Position numbers and translations under genes: made by a program. This document shows positions 32,257 to 41,349 of a stretch of 64,000 bases of DNA, in pieces. The stretch is from Marivivens donghaensis. Its GTDB lineage: Bacteria > Pseudomonadota > Alphaproteobacteria > Rhodobacterales > Rhodobacteraceae. The stretch is from assembly GCF_030410045.1 (NCBI RefSeq), contig NZ_JAUFRA010000001.1, positions 186,001 through 250,000 of the forward strand, in the 5' to 3' direction. Position 1 is the stretch's first letter. Each line of letters begins with the position of its first letter. Below the pieces are notes generated by a model. That model was not told the DNA's origin. It did not search any database and saw nothing but the letters and a program-made list of their open reading frames with translations.

Positions 32257-33326
32257 AGGAGGTGTCCTGATTTCGATGCCTTCGTCGCAAGGTAGTGGTG
32301 GTTATGGCGGTTCTCGCCGACCTTGAGGGCGACGCGTTCTGCGACTTCAATCCCGCTATCGTTCATGCGTGCAACTTTCGCAGGGTTGTTGGTTAGCAAT
32401 CGAACCGAACTGAACCCCATGCGGCGCAAAATCTCTGCTCCGATGCGAAAATCACGTTCGTCGTCTTCGAACCCTAAGCGGTGATTTGCTTCGACGGTGT
32501 CAAAGCCCTGATCTTGAAGTGAATAGGCACGCATTTTGTTAGCGAGGCCAATGCCGCGCCCTTCTTGATTGAGATACAAGAGCACGCCCGCGCCTTCTTG
32601 ACCCATCTGAGACAACGCGCCACGCAATTGCGGACCGCAATCGCATTTTAGGCTGCCGAGAACGTCGCCCGTAAAACAAGCGGAATGAAGGCGCGCCAAA
32701 ACGGGCTTGTCCCGTGGAGGCTGGCCGATCTCTACGGCATAGTGTTCTTCGGCGCCGTCGTGAGGGCGGAAGATGTGCAAACGACCTGCTTCTGAAACAT
32801 CGAGCGGCATACGGGCAGCGATAATTGGGTCGAGTGGCGACAAATCGGTGGCGAGTGCTGCAGAATCGGGAACGACAGTAAGGTTGTGGGCCTGCGCAAA
32901 GCTCGTTGGATTGGGGAGGTCCACCATGACCGCCGCTGGCAACAAGCGAGCGGCTTTGGTCAGGGCAATAGCAGCACGGGCGGGTTCTGCAGAACCTTCA
33001 CGACGTGCGTGGAGCGGGCCTTTCATGGGGTGCCGTAGATCATCAGCTGGATCCGCGATGCCACGAACCCAGGTCAGCGCAGCATCAACAGGCAACGCGA
33101 TACGTGTCAGATCGCCGTCGTAGGCCGCGACCTTGAGTGTCGAAGCGCGGTGAGATGTGACCGCAATACTGGCTGCACCCATTGCCCTTACCTCGGCCAA
33201 ACGGGCGGCGTTTAATGTTTCTGCCGCTAGAACCAGAGCGCCACTTTCCAGCACAACAGGAACGCCCATCCGCAAGTCGGCACGGGCACGCGCTAGCCGT
33301 TCTGTAATATCGGGTGCAAATCCCAT
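32253..33326 (-). CDS. ribA: GTP cyclohydrolase II with extra N-terminal domain
   Basis: First step of riboflavin synthesis from GTP. The C-terminal 190 residues are RibA: zinc cysteines in HSACFTGDVLGSLKCDCG, then YLNQEGRGIGLANKMRAY and the closing LLTNNPAKV. About 160 residues at the N-terminus (DITERLARARADLRMG, LTKAARLLPAAVMVDL) are not part of the minimal enzyme and look like the degenerate partner domain often fused to RibA in alphaproteobacteria. The ATG at 33326 has AAAGG eight bases upstream; the frame is open further upstream, but that sequence is not protein-like. 357 residues. Confidence 0.93.
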   Translation of the reverse strand: MGFAPDITERLARARADLRMGVPVVLESGALVLAAETLNAARLAEVRAMGAASIAVTSHRASTLKVAAYDGDLTRIALPVDAALTWVRGIADPADDLRHPMKGPLHARREGSAEPARAAIALTKAARLLPAAVMVDLPNPTSFAQAHNLTVVPDSAALATDLSPLDPIIAARMPLDVSEAGRLHIFRPHDGAEEHYAVEIGQPPRDKPVLARLHSACFTGDVLGSLKCDCGPQLRGALSQMGQEGAGVLLYLNQEGRGIGLANKMRAYSLQDQGFDTVEANHRLGFEDDERDFRIGAEILRRMGFSSVRLLTNNPAKVARMNDSGIEVAERVALKVGENRHNHHYLATKASKSGHLL

Positions 33327-33490
33327 CGTCGAAACCTTTGCTTTGTCTGACTTAACTAGGGTGATTTGAAGGGAATTGAAACATTTCCCTTCTCTACGAC
33401 ACGACCGCGTGAATTTTTGTCGGAAACCTTGCCCTAAAGCGTACCAAGTCACAGATGTTCAATCAGACGTGAATGGAGGCCAAAAACGCT

Positions 33491-34177
33491 ATGGCACAAC
33501 TCAAACGCATTTTGCTTGTCGATGACGATGATGACCTGCGCGAAGCGCTGGGCGAACAATTGATTATGACCGAAGACTTTGACGTCTTTGAGGCTGGCAA
33601 TGGCCACGACGCAATCGGCCGTGTCAAAGAAGGGATCTACGATCTCGTGATTCTGGACGTAGGTTTGCCTGACACCGATGGGCGCGAGCTTTGCAAGGTG
33701 ATGCGCAAGCAAGGTGTCAAATGTCCGATCCTTATGTTGACTGGGCATGACACCGACAGCGACACCATTTTGGGTTTGGACGCTGGGGCGAACGACTACA
33801 TCACTAAGCCGTTCAAATTCCCAGTGCTGCTGGCTCGTATCCGTGCGCAGCTTCGCACCCATGAACAGTCCGAAGACGCTATGTTCCAAATCGGGCCATA
33901 TACGTTCAAGCCAGCGCAGAAACTGCTGCTGACCGAGGACGACAAAAAGGTCCGCCTTACGGAAAAAGAAACCAACATCCTCAAGTATCTTTATCGATCG
34001 ACTGATGGCGTCGTGCCGCGCGATGTGCTGCTTCACGAGGTTTGGGGGTATAACGCGGGTGTCACGACCCACACGCTTGAGACGCACATCTATCGTCTGC
34101 GTCAAAAGATTGAGCCCGATCCCTCCAATGCTCGCCTTTTGGTCACAGAAAGCGGTGGATATCGGTTGGTCGCCTGA
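33491..34177 (+). CDS. OmpR-family response regulator (CenR-like orphan)
   Basis: A 228-residue two-domain regulator. The receiver has an acidic pocket DDDDD at 11-15, the phospho-acceptor aspartate at about 56 in LVILDVGLPD and the lysine in YITKPFKF near 107. The C-terminal winged helix shows RLTEKETNILKYLYR and ETHIYRLRQKIEPDPSN, typical OmpR/PhoB. No histidine kinase gene lies nearby. The sequence reminds me of the essential orphan regulator CenR of alphaproteobacteria, which controls envelope genes, but I am not certain. Start ATG at 33491 with GGAGG upstream; ATG at 33473 also possible. A strong terminator follows. Confidence 0.88.
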   Translation: MAQLKRILLVDDDDDLREALGEQLIMTEDFDVFEAGNGHDAIGRVKEGIYDLVILDVGLPDTDGRELCKVMRKQGVKCPILMLTGHDTDSDTILGLDAGANDYITKPFKFPVLLARIRAQLRTHEQSEDAMFQIGPYTFKPAQKLLLTEDDKKVRLTEKETNILKYLYRSTDGVVPRDVLLHEVWGYNAGVTTHTLETHIYRLRQKIEPDPSNARLLVTESGGYRLVA

Positions 34178-34265
34178 TTTGAGTATAAAATACGACCAAA
34201 ATGTCGTATAGGTTGAATCGTTCCCTTGATGGCAGGGTTACGCCATCATCCTCCCTGTTGGACTT

Positions 34266-34293
34266 GCCCCCGCATTTCGCGGGGGCTTTTTTC
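34266..34293 (+). terminator. Terminator of the response-regulator gene
   Basis: Perfect 8-bp stem GCCCCCGC / GCGGGGGC with loop ATTTC, followed by TTTTTT at 34287-34292. Confidence 0.9.
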
Positions 34294-34359
34294 TGCGTGA
34301 TACTGGTGGTCGTGGGCGCGTGATCGCGCTACACATCTGTCTGAAATATGGAGACGGAT

Positions 34360-35148
34360 ATGACTTTTTCGCTGGCCACTTGGAACATCAACTCTGTTCG
34401 CTTGCGCGAAGCTCTCGTGTCTCGGCTCATGACTGAAGATATGCCAGATGTGCTCTGCCTGCAGGAATGCAAAAGCCCTGTCGAGAAAATCCCGTTCGAA
34501 GCGTTTCAGGCACTTGGCTACAACTACATGATCGCACGTGGCCAGAAGGGCTATAACGGCGTGGCGATCTTGTCAAAGATGCCCATCGTCGAAACCGATG
34601 CCCAAGATTTTGCATCGCTCAATCATGCGCGTCACATTGCAGGTCGGCTTGAGAATGGCGTGACGATCCAGAACTTCTACATACCTGCGGGCGGCGACGA
34701 ACCTGATCGTGAAAAGAACGAAAAGTTTGGTCAGAAACTCGATTATCTAACCGAGATGCGGGATTACTTTCACAAGACCAAACCAGAAAAGACTGTGATC
34801 GTTGGTGATTTCAACATTGCCCCGCGCGAAGATGACGTTTGGGATCACAAGAAGCTGTTGAAGATCGTCAGCCACACTCCGATCGAGGTTGAACACCTTG
34901 CTCAAGTGCAAGATTCAGCGAGTTGGGTCGATATCACACGGCAGGATATTCCAGAGGGGCTGCTTTATAGCTGGTGGTCCTATCGTGCGAAGGATTGGGA
35001 CGAAGCCGACAAAGGTCGCCGTTTGGATCATATCTGGGCGACGCCCGATATTTCGAATGCGGCGCATTCCAGCCGGATCAGGCGTGATGTGCGCGGATGG
35101 GAACAGCCCAGTGACCACGCGCCAGTTTTTGCGACCTTCGACATTTAA
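34360..35148 (+). CDS. xthA: Exodeoxyribonuclease III
   Basis: AP endonuclease and 3'-5' exonuclease of base-excision repair, here 262 residues. The start shows TWNINSVRLR, with the metal-binding glutamate in LQECKSP near 33, then KGYNGVAIL, VGDFNIAP near 146-153 and the C-terminal RRLDHIW and PSDHAPV with the catalytic Asp-His pair. ATG at 34360 has GGAGA seven bases before it; the ATG at 34348 is less likely. Single-gene unit after the regulator's terminator. Confidence 0.93.
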   Translation: MTFSLATWNINSVRLREALVSRLMTEDMPDVLCLQECKSPVEKIPFEAFQALGYNYMIARGQKGYNGVAILSKMPIVETDAQDFASLNHARHIAGRLENGVTIQNFYIPAGGDEPDREKNEKFGQKLDYLTEMRDYFHKTKPEKTVIVGDFNIAPREDDVWDHKKLLKIVSHTPIEVEHLAQVQDSASWVDITRQDIPEGLLYSWWSYRAKDWDEADKGRRLDHIWATPDISNAAHSSRIRRDVRGWEQPSDHAPVFATFDI

Positions 35149-35226
35149 AACATTTCAATAACGGGATGTAACTTGTCTTCCCGTTACAGGCTGCTCATAT
35201 AAGGGCAAATAGAATTCTAGGAGGGC

Positions 35227-36129
35227 ATGATGCTCGAACTTGGCGGACAAAAAACGACTGGCGATCTGGTCATTGATACAACCGACGCAACCTTTGTGCA
35301 GGATGTTATTGAAGCGTCCAAAGAGGTTCCGGTCATCGTAGACTTCTGGGCGCCTTGGTGCGGCCCTTGTAAGACGCTTGGACCCGCTCTTGAGGCCGCG
35401 GTGAACAAGGCTGGCGGCGCTGTGAAAATGGTCAAGGTCAACGTAGACGAAAACCAAGGTTACGCTGGCCAGTTGCGCGTTCAGTCCATCCCGACCGTTT
35501 ATGCGTTTTTCCAAGGGCAACCTGTTGATGGGTTCCAAGGTGCAATCCCGCCAAGCCAGATCGAAGAGTTCGTTTCGAAACTAGCTTCTTTGGGCGGTGC
35601 AGAGGGCCTAGAGGCTGCGCTGGAAGAAGCTGAAAATATGCTCACCGAAGGCAACGCTGCCGACGCGGCTGAAGTGTTCGTTGCGATTATTGGTGAAGAA
35701 GCTGAAAACGCAGCGGCTTTTGGTGGTCTGGCGCGGTGCTATGTTGCGATGGGCGACCTTGATCAGGCTGAGGCCGTGTTGAACGGCGTTCCTGTGTCCA
35801 TTTCGAAATCAGCCCCAATCGAGGCTGCCTTTGCACAAATTGCATTGGCCCGTCAGGCGGAAAAGGCAGGTCCTGTAGATGATCTGCGTGCTGCAGTTGC
35901 TGCAGACCCTGATAATATGCAGCTTCGCTTGGACCTCGCGCAGGCATTGCATGCGGCAGGACAAGTTGCCGAAGCAGTCGATGAACTCTTGGAAATGTTC
36001 CGTCGTGATCGGGAATGGAATGACGGCGCTGCCAAAGCCCAGATGTTCCAAATCTTTGATGCTCTCAAGCCCAATGACCCGATCGTTCTGAACGGTCGCC
36101 GCCGTTTGTCTTCGATGATATTTGCCTGA
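35227..36129 (+). CDS. Thioredoxin with TPR-like C-terminus (CnoX/YbbN-like)
   Basis: A 300-residue cytoplasmic protein joining a thioredoxin domain (about 20-125) to helical tetratricopeptide-like repeats (about 130-290). The active site is WCGPC at 44-48, so unlike E. coli CnoX, which has lost one cysteine, a full redox pair is present. The repeats show the A-x-G-D pattern (NAADAAEVF, MGDLDQAEAV, DNMQLRLDLAQAL). Such proteins guard folding clients against oxidation and interact with chaperones. It has AGGAGGG upstream and precedes the LON-domain gene by 18 bp. Confidence 0.9.
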   Translation: MMLELGGQKTTGDLVIDTTDATFVQDVIEASKEVPVIVDFWAPWCGPCKTLGPALEAAVNKAGGAVKMVKVNVDENQGYAGQLRVQSIPTVYAFFQGQPVDGFQGAIPPSQIEEFVSKLASLGGAEGLEAALEEAENMLTEGNAADAAEVFVAIIGEEAENAAAFGGLARCYVAMGDLDQAEAVLNGVPVSISKSAPIEAAFAQIALARQAEKAGPVDDLRAAVAADPDNMQLRLDLAQALHAAGQVAEAVDELLEMFRRDREWNDGAAKAQMFQIFDALKPNDPIVLNGRRRLSSMIFA

Positions 36130-36147
36130 CGGACGGAGCGTCCTACC

Positions 36148-36783
36148 TTGCGGGTTATGAGGACATCATCCGATCTGCCGCTTTCTATTCCGGTATTCCC
36201 GCTTCCGGGAGCTTTGTTGCTGCCACGCGCAAAGCTCCCGTTGCACATTTTTGAACCTCGATATCTTGCGATGATCGAGGATGTGATGAAGACGCCTGAG
36301 CGGTTGTTGGGAATGATCCAGCCAAATGGCGGGCGTGGGTTGCATCGCATCGGTTGCGCTGGGCGTCTAACCGCGTTCTCCGAAACCGAAGATGGTCGCT
36401 ATATGATCACCCTCACGGGCATTTCGCGGTTTCGTTTGGCAGACGAGGTTGATGGGTTTACGCCGTACCGTAAGTTCAATGTCTCTTGGGATGGTTTTGG
36501 TAGGGATCTCGGTCCCGTAGAACACGACCCAGACATGGACCGAGACGTGTTGTTGTCGTTGCTGGAGCGCTTTTTCGATGACAAAGGTTTGTCGACCGAT
36601 TGGGACGGAATTCGAGACGCCGAAGACGAACTCTTGATCAACTCGCTTTCGATGTTATGCCCCTTTGAGCCCGAGGATCGACAAGCGTTGTTAGAAGCGC
36701 CAGAGTTGGCACAACGGCGGGAAACGTTGATCACCTTGATCAGCTACGCTTTGCATGGCGGTGGTGAAGAGAGGCTACAATGA
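36148..36783 (+). CDS. LON peptidase substrate-binding-domain protein
   Basis: A 211-residue protein made of the Lon N-terminal (substrate-binding) domain only, without ATPase or protease domains. The start IPVFPLPGALLLPRAKLPLHIFEPRY, read in two parts here, is the hallmark; the later segments GCAGRLTAFSETEDGRY and LTGISRFRL follow the domain order. Its role is not established. Start could be TTG at 36148, with GGAG nine bases before, or ATG at 36157. It overlaps the Trm112-like gene by 4 bp and follows the thioredoxin gene by 18 bp, so trx, LON-domain and Trm112-like form an operon. Confidence 0.88.
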   Translation: MRVMRTSSDLPLSIPVFPLPGALLLPRAKLPLHIFEPRYLAMIEDVMKTPERLLGMIQPNGGRGLHRIGCAGRLTAFSETEDGRYMITLTGISRFRLADEVDGFTPYRKFNVSWDGFGRDLGPVEHDPDMDRDVLLSLLERFFDDKGLSTDWDGIRDAEDELLINSLSMLCPFEPEDRQALLEAPELAQRRETLITLISYALHGGGEERLQ

Positions 36784-36959
36784 GCGAAATGACTTTTGAT
36801 CCGAAGATGATCGAAGCCTTGGTCTGTCCTCAAACGCAAACCCGTTTGGACTATGATGCGGCGCGTCAGGAACTGATTTCGGTCGCTGTGAAGTTGGCCT
36901 ATCCGATCCGAAACGGCATTCCTGTGATGCTGGTTGATGAAGCTCGCGTGATCGACTGA
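36780..36959 (+). CDS. Trm112-family small protein
   Basis: A 59-residue protein, shorter than common gene-finding cut-offs. It starts at the ATG overlapping the previous TGA and reads MSEMTFDPKMIEALVCPQT, then RQELISVAVKLAYPIRNGIP and VMLVDEARVID, the YPIRxGIPxML signature of Trm112/YcaR-like proteins. Only one cysteine remains where zinc-binding relatives have several, as in many alphaproteobacterial members. In eukaryotes Trm112 activates methyltransferases; bacterial roles are unclear. Third gene of the operon with the thioredoxin and LON-domain genes. Confidence 0.85.
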   Translation: MSEMTFDPKMIEALVCPQTQTRLDYDAARQELISVAVKLAYPIRNGIPVMLVDEARVID

Positions 36960-37094
36960 GGCGTAAGGGGCCCTGCCCCTCTTGGCCTTTGGCCAATTCA
37001 CCCCGGGATATTTCAAGCACAAAGGCAGGGTGGGGTTGCTCTGACTGGGGGCTTGTGATTCTTTAGGCAAAACGAGCAGCCAGAAATTGATCTT

Positions 37095-39131
37095 ATGACC
37101 GCAGCCACGCTTTTGCGCGACGTATTCGGATTCGACGGGTTCCGTCTGGGTCAAGAAGAGATCGTTGAGGCGGTGTCTCTGGGGCAAAACACGCTTGCCA
37201 TTATGCCGACAGGCGGCGGTAAGTCGTTGTGTTTCCAACTTCCAGCCTTGGTGCGCGAGGGTGTGACCGTCGTTATTTCGCCACTCATTGCCTTGATGCG
37301 TGATCAGGTGCGAGGGCTACGTGAAGCTGGGGTTGAGGCTGGCGCGCTGACCTCTGGCAATACTCAAGAAGAAACCGATGCCGTTTGGCAGGCGCTGGAA
37401 GAGGGGCGTCTCAAGCTCTTGTATATGGCGCCAGAGCGGTTGGCCGCGGGCGGCGTACCGCAAATGTTGCGTCGCATCGGAGTGAGCATGATTGCGGTCG
37501 ATGAAGCGCATTGCGTTAGCCAGTGGGGCCACGATTTTCGCCCAGATTATTTGCGGATTGGCGAGTTGCGGCGGGCGTTGGGCGTGCCACTTGCGGCCTT
37601 TACCGCGACGGCTGATGCAGAAACTCAAGCGGAAATAGTTGAAAAGCTGTTTGATGGCGTTCCCCCCGTTACGTTCCTGCGCGGATTTGACCGTCCGAAT
37701 ATCCACCTCGCCTTTGCCGTGAAGGATCAGCCGCGCCAGCAGATATTGTCGTTCGCGGCCGCGCGAAAAGGGCAGTCTGGGATTGTCTATTGCGGCACGC
37801 GAGCCAAAACGGAAACCATCGCTCAAGCGTTGCGAGAGGCGGGACATGCGGCTTGTCATTATCACGGCGGGATGGAGGCGGAAGACCGTCGCGTTGTTGA
37901 GGGACGTTTTCAGCAAGAGGACGGACTGATCGTGGTTGCGACCGTTGCCTTTGGTATGGGTATCGACAAGCCAGACATCCGTTGGGTTGCCCATGCAGAC
38001 CTGCCGAAATCGATTGAGTCTTACTACCAAGAGATTGGTCGCGCAGGTCGTGACGGAGCACCCGCTGAGACACTCACGCTCTTTGGACCCGATGACATTC
38101 GTTACCGTCGTCAGCAAATTGATGAGGGTCTTGCGCCGCCGGAACGTCGTATGGCTGATCACGCGCGTCTCAATGCGCTTTTGGGGCTGTGCGAGGCGCT
38201 AGAATGCCGTCGCAAAACCCTGCTCGGCTATTTTGGCGAAGAGGCGACGGCCTGCGGTCATTGCGATCTTTGCGACAAGCCTGCCGATGTGTTCGATGGA
38301 ACAACGCCTGTGCGGATGGCGCTGTCTGCGGCTTTGCGGACAGGGGAAAGCTATGGGTCCGGGCATCTGATCGAGATCTTGTTGGGCTCTGATCTGGATA
38401 AGATCAAACAGCGTGGACACGATCAGTTGCCGACCTACGGCGTTGGCAAAGAGTATAGTCGCCGTGAATGGCAGGCGATTTTTCGACAGATGATGGGACA
38501 TGATTTGTTGCGCCCTGATCCTGAACGGCATGGTGGTTTGCGCATGACCGAAAAAGCGCGACCCATTCTACGTGGTGAGGATACGATCCAGCTGCGGCGC
38601 GATACGATTAAGGCCGCGAAGACTGGCAATAAGATCAAAATGCTGGTGAGCGAGGACGATGCGCCATTGTTGTCAGCGCTTAAGGCGAAGCGCCGTGCAT
38701 TGGCGGAGGCGGCGGGTGTGCCCGCGTATATCATCTACAACGATAGCACTCTGATCGAGATGGCGCAGAAGCGCCCGATGAGCTTAGACGAGATGGCAAA
38801 GATCAGCGGTGTAGGCGCGAAGAAACTGCAGAGCTACGGTGATGCGTTTCTTTCGGTGATTGCAGGTGAGGTGGCACAACTTCACCCCGCGCGTCGCAAG
38901 ATGGCGGGGCGCAGTGAAGGTTCGGTTTATGATCGACTGCTCGAAGTGCAGGCCGACCTCAGTCGAGGCGAAGATGGCACTGGTAAACCGATGACATGTT
39001 CGGCATCGTTGTTGGCGAAAGTCGCGCAAATGCGTCCTCGGGACATGGCGACGATGGAGCGTGTGCTCGGCGCGAAATATGCCGAACGGTTCGGGGATGC
39101 ATTCTTGGGCGTTTTGTCAGAAGCTTCCTAA
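37095..39131 (+). CDS. recQ: ATP-dependent DNA helicase RecQ
   Basis: A 678-residue SF2 3'-5' helicase of recombination repair. Motif I is MPTGGGKSLCFQLP (GGGKS at 40-44), motif II DEAHCVSQWGHDFRPDY near 135, motif VI includes QEIGRAGRDG. The RQC zinc cysteines are in ACGHCDLCDKP near 392-400, and a C-terminal HRDC domain (RALAEAAGVPAYIIYND) follows. ATG at 37095. The 135 bp upstream hold a GGCCTTTGGCC palindrome and a CGGGATATTT stretch of the sort scattered in Rhodobacterales intergenic DNA; no gene is seen there. Confidence 0.96.
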   Translation: MTAATLLRDVFGFDGFRLGQEEIVEAVSLGQNTLAIMPTGGGKSLCFQLPALVREGVTVVISPLIALMRDQVRGLREAGVEAGALTSGNTQEETDAVWQALEEGRLKLLYMAPERLAAGGVPQMLRRIGVSMIAVDEAHCVSQWGHDFRPDYLRIGELRRALGVPLAAFTATADAETQAEIVEKLFDGVPPVTFLRGFDRPNIHLAFAVKDQPRQQILSFAAARKGQSGIVYCGTRAKTETIAQALREAGHAACHYHGGMEAEDRRVVEGRFQQEDGLIVVATVAFGMGIDKPDIRWVAHADLPKSIESYYQEIGRAGRDGAPAETLTLFGPDDIRYRRQQIDEGLAPPERRMADHARLNALLGLCEALECRRKTLLGYFGEEATACGHCDLCDKPADVFDGTTPVRMALSAALRTGESYGSGHLIEILLGSDLDKIKQRGHDQLPTYGVGKEYSRREWQAIFRQMMGHDLLRPDPERHGGLRMTEKARPILRGEDTIQLRRDTIKAAKTGNKIKMLVSEDDAPLLSALKAKRRALAEAAGVPAYIIYNDSTLIEMAQKRPMSLDEMAKISGVGAKKLQSYGDAFLSVIAGEVAQLHPARRKMAGRSEGSVYDRLLEVQADLSRGEDGTGKPMTCSASLLAKVAQMRPRDMATMERVLGAKYAERFGDAFLGVLSEAS

Positions 39132-39226
39132 CAATCATGTGTATTTGAGCAGGGGATTAACTGCGTTTGGCCCCTTTAGTTTTGAGGGGTGAGTGCTAGG
39201 TTCCCCTCTGCAAGAAGGAGCCATAA

Positions 39227-40000
39227 ATGCTGATCGTCGTTTCCCCCGCAAAATCTTTGGATATGTCACCTGTTTCGGCCGAAATGACTGACCTGATGTT
39301 CCCTGATGATGCGATGCGATTGGCCAAGGCTGCGCGGAACCTGACCCTGTCAGACCTGAAAGGTCTGATGTCGATTTCGGATAATCTAGCGAAATTGAAC
39401 CGCGATCGGTTCAAGGCTTATAGCGCCGATCCAGAGCCCGAGAATGTAAAGCCAGCGGTTTTTGCGTTCGATGGGGACACCTACAAAGGGTTGGAAGCAA
39501 AGACCCTTGATCCAGATGCGTTGCGCTGGGCGCAGGATCACTTGCGGATACTCTCGGGGATGTATGGGTTGCTGCGTCCGTTGGATGGCATGCAGCCTTA
39601 TCGGTTAGAGATGGGGAGCAAGCTCAAGACCCGTCGCGGCGAGGATTTGTATGACTACTGGGGCACACAAATTTCCAAGCGCCTAAACGCAGAGGCGGAG
39701 GCCATTGGGACGGATATCTTGGTCAATTGTGCCTCACAGGAATATTTCCATGCGGCGGACAATAAGGCCCTGAAACTTCGTGTGGTGACGCCACAGTTCT
39801 ATGAGGTCAAAGGCGGCAAGCCAAAGATCGTTAGCTTTTTCGCGAAACGGGCGCGGGGTGCAATGGCGCGGTATATCATCGAAAACCGCATCACAGAGGT
39901 GGAGGATCTTAAGGGGTTCCACACGGGTGGATATGCCTTTGATCCAGAGATGTCGCAGGACAACACCTTGGTGTTCTCCCGCGACTATCCTGAGGAATGA
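39227..40000 (+). CDS. yaaA: Peroxide stress protein YaaA (DUF328)
   Basis: A 257-residue protein that in E. coli lowers free iron during peroxide stress. The N-terminal signature MLIVVSPAKSLDM is at residues 1-13; other family segments are AFDGDTYKGLEA, HLRILSGMYGLLRPLD and NCASQEYF. ATG at 39227 is preceded by AGGAG. It ends head to tail with the convergent thiolase gene with no space between them. No regulator is visible nearby. Confidence 0.93.
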   Translation: MLIVVSPAKSLDMSPVSAEMTDLMFPDDAMRLAKAARNLTLSDLKGLMSISDNLAKLNRDRFKAYSADPEPENVKPAVFAFDGDTYKGLEAKTLDPDALRWAQDHLRILSGMYGLLRPLDGMQPYRLEMGSKLKTRRGEDLYDYWGTQISKRLNAEAEAIGTDILVNCASQEYFHAADNKALKLRVVTPQFYEVKGGKPKIVSFFAKRARGAMARYIIENRITEVEDLKGFHTGGYAFDPEMSQDNTLVFSRDYPEE

Positions 40001-41176
40001 TCAGAGGCGCTCAATCGCCAGCGCGATGCCTTGGCCACCACCGATACACATGGTGATGAGGCCATAGCGGCCGCCGATGCGGTCGAGTTCATACATGGTC
40101 TTGACGGTCAGAATGGCACCCGTCGCGCCGACAGGGTGGCCAAGAGCAATTGCGCCGCCATTCGGGTTCACCTTGGCCGCATCAAATCCAAGCTCACGAG
40201 CCACCGCGATGGCTTGGGCCGCGAAGGCTTCGTTCGATTCAATCACGTCAAAGTCCGCGATTGAAAGGCCAGTGCGTTCGCACAAGGATCGAACGGCTGG
40301 GATCGGGCCAATACCCATGACCTCTGGTGCGACGCCAGAATGCGCATAGCCGGCGATGTGGAATTTCGGTGTGAGGCCTGCTTTTTCTGCCGCATCAGCA
40401 CGGGCAAGGATGACAGCCGCAGCACCGTCGTTGATGCCACTTGCGTTGCCAGCGGTGACAGAGCCGTCTTTTTGGAACACGGGGCGTAGGCCAGCGAGGG
40501 CTTCTACGGTGGTCGGTTTGCCGTGTTCATCGCGGGTAAAGGCGACCATCTCTCGTTTTACCTTCACCTCAACGGGCACGATTTGGCTGTCGAAATACCC
40601 TGCCTCCATCGCGGCCAATGCGCGGCGTTGGCTTTCTGCTGCAAAAGCGTCTTGGTCCTCGCGGCTGATGTTATAATCCCGCGCAACGTTTTCAGCGGTG
40701 ACGCCCATGTGACCTGTGCCGAATGGGCAGGTCAGTGCGCCGACCATCATGTCGAGGCCGCGAATGTCTCCCATTTTTGCACCCCACCGTGCATCGGGGA
40801 GGATGTAGGGCGAGCGGCTCATGCAGTCCGCGCCACCAGCCAATGCGAAATCCGCATCGCCGAGCATCAACGACTGCGTGGCCGATACAATCGCCTGAAC
40901 GCCCGACCCACACAGGCGGTTCACGTTCATGGCGGGAGTTGTCTCAGGAACGCCAGCCTGCATCGCAGCAACGCGTGACAGATACATATCACGCGGTTCG
41001 GTGTTGATGATGTGGCCAAAGACCGTCGTGCCGATCTGATCTCCAGTGACGCCCGAACGCTCCAAAGCTGCTTTGGCCGCGATTGCGCCAAGGTCGATTG
41101 GAGCCGTGCCTGCGAGGCTACCGCCGAATGTGCCAATTGCGGTCCGTGCGCCGCCCAAAATTACGATGTCAGTCAT
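40001..41176 (-). CDS. Acetyl-CoA C-acyltransferase (thiolase II family)
   Basis: A 391-residue thiolase that condenses or cleaves acyl-CoA units. The nucleophile cysteine is C89 in NRLCGSGVQA, the histidine is H347 in GHPVGATGA and the second cysteine is C377 in MCIGGGQG. The set points to the biosynthetic/degradative thiolase class used in ketoacyl-CoA metabolism and polyhydroxybutyrate synthesis (PhaA/BktB). No PHB reductase or beta-oxidation partner lies next to it. ATG at 41176 with GGGAGGA upstream. Confidence 0.92.
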   Translation of the reverse strand: MTDIVILGGARTAIGTFGGSLAGTAPIDLGAIAAKAALERSGVTGDQIGTTVFGHIINTEPRDMYLSRVAAMQAGVPETTPAMNVNRLCGSGVQAIVSATQSLMLGDADFALAGGADCMSRSPYILPDARWGAKMGDIRGLDMMVGALTCPFGTGHMGVTAENVARDYNISREDQDAFAAESQRRALAAMEAGYFDSQIVPVEVKVKREMVAFTRDEHGKPTTVEALAGLRPVFQKDGSVTAGNASGINDGAAAVILARADAAEKAGLTPKFHIAGYAHSGVAPEVMGIGPIPAVRSLCERTGLSIADFDVIESNEAFAAQAIAVARELGFDAAKVNPNGGAIALGHPVGATGAILTVKTMYELDRIGGRYGLITMCIGGGQGIALAIERL

Positions 41177-41349
41177 TGTGGTCCTCCCGTTGGGCGAAGG
41201 TTACTCATGGTAATGTGGGAAAACAGTGAAACGTTCCGTCATTTCGGGAAATCAATGATGGTGGTGCGGTGGGATGTCCGGTTGCCAGTTGAGAGGCCAA
41301 ATGTCAGTCTCGGTGGATCGGTAATCGAACTGCGAACGAGTCACCCATC

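Noticed and set aside
37317..38162. 281-codon minus-strand frame opposite recQ
   Set aside because: Shadow of recQ; contains no recognisable domain.
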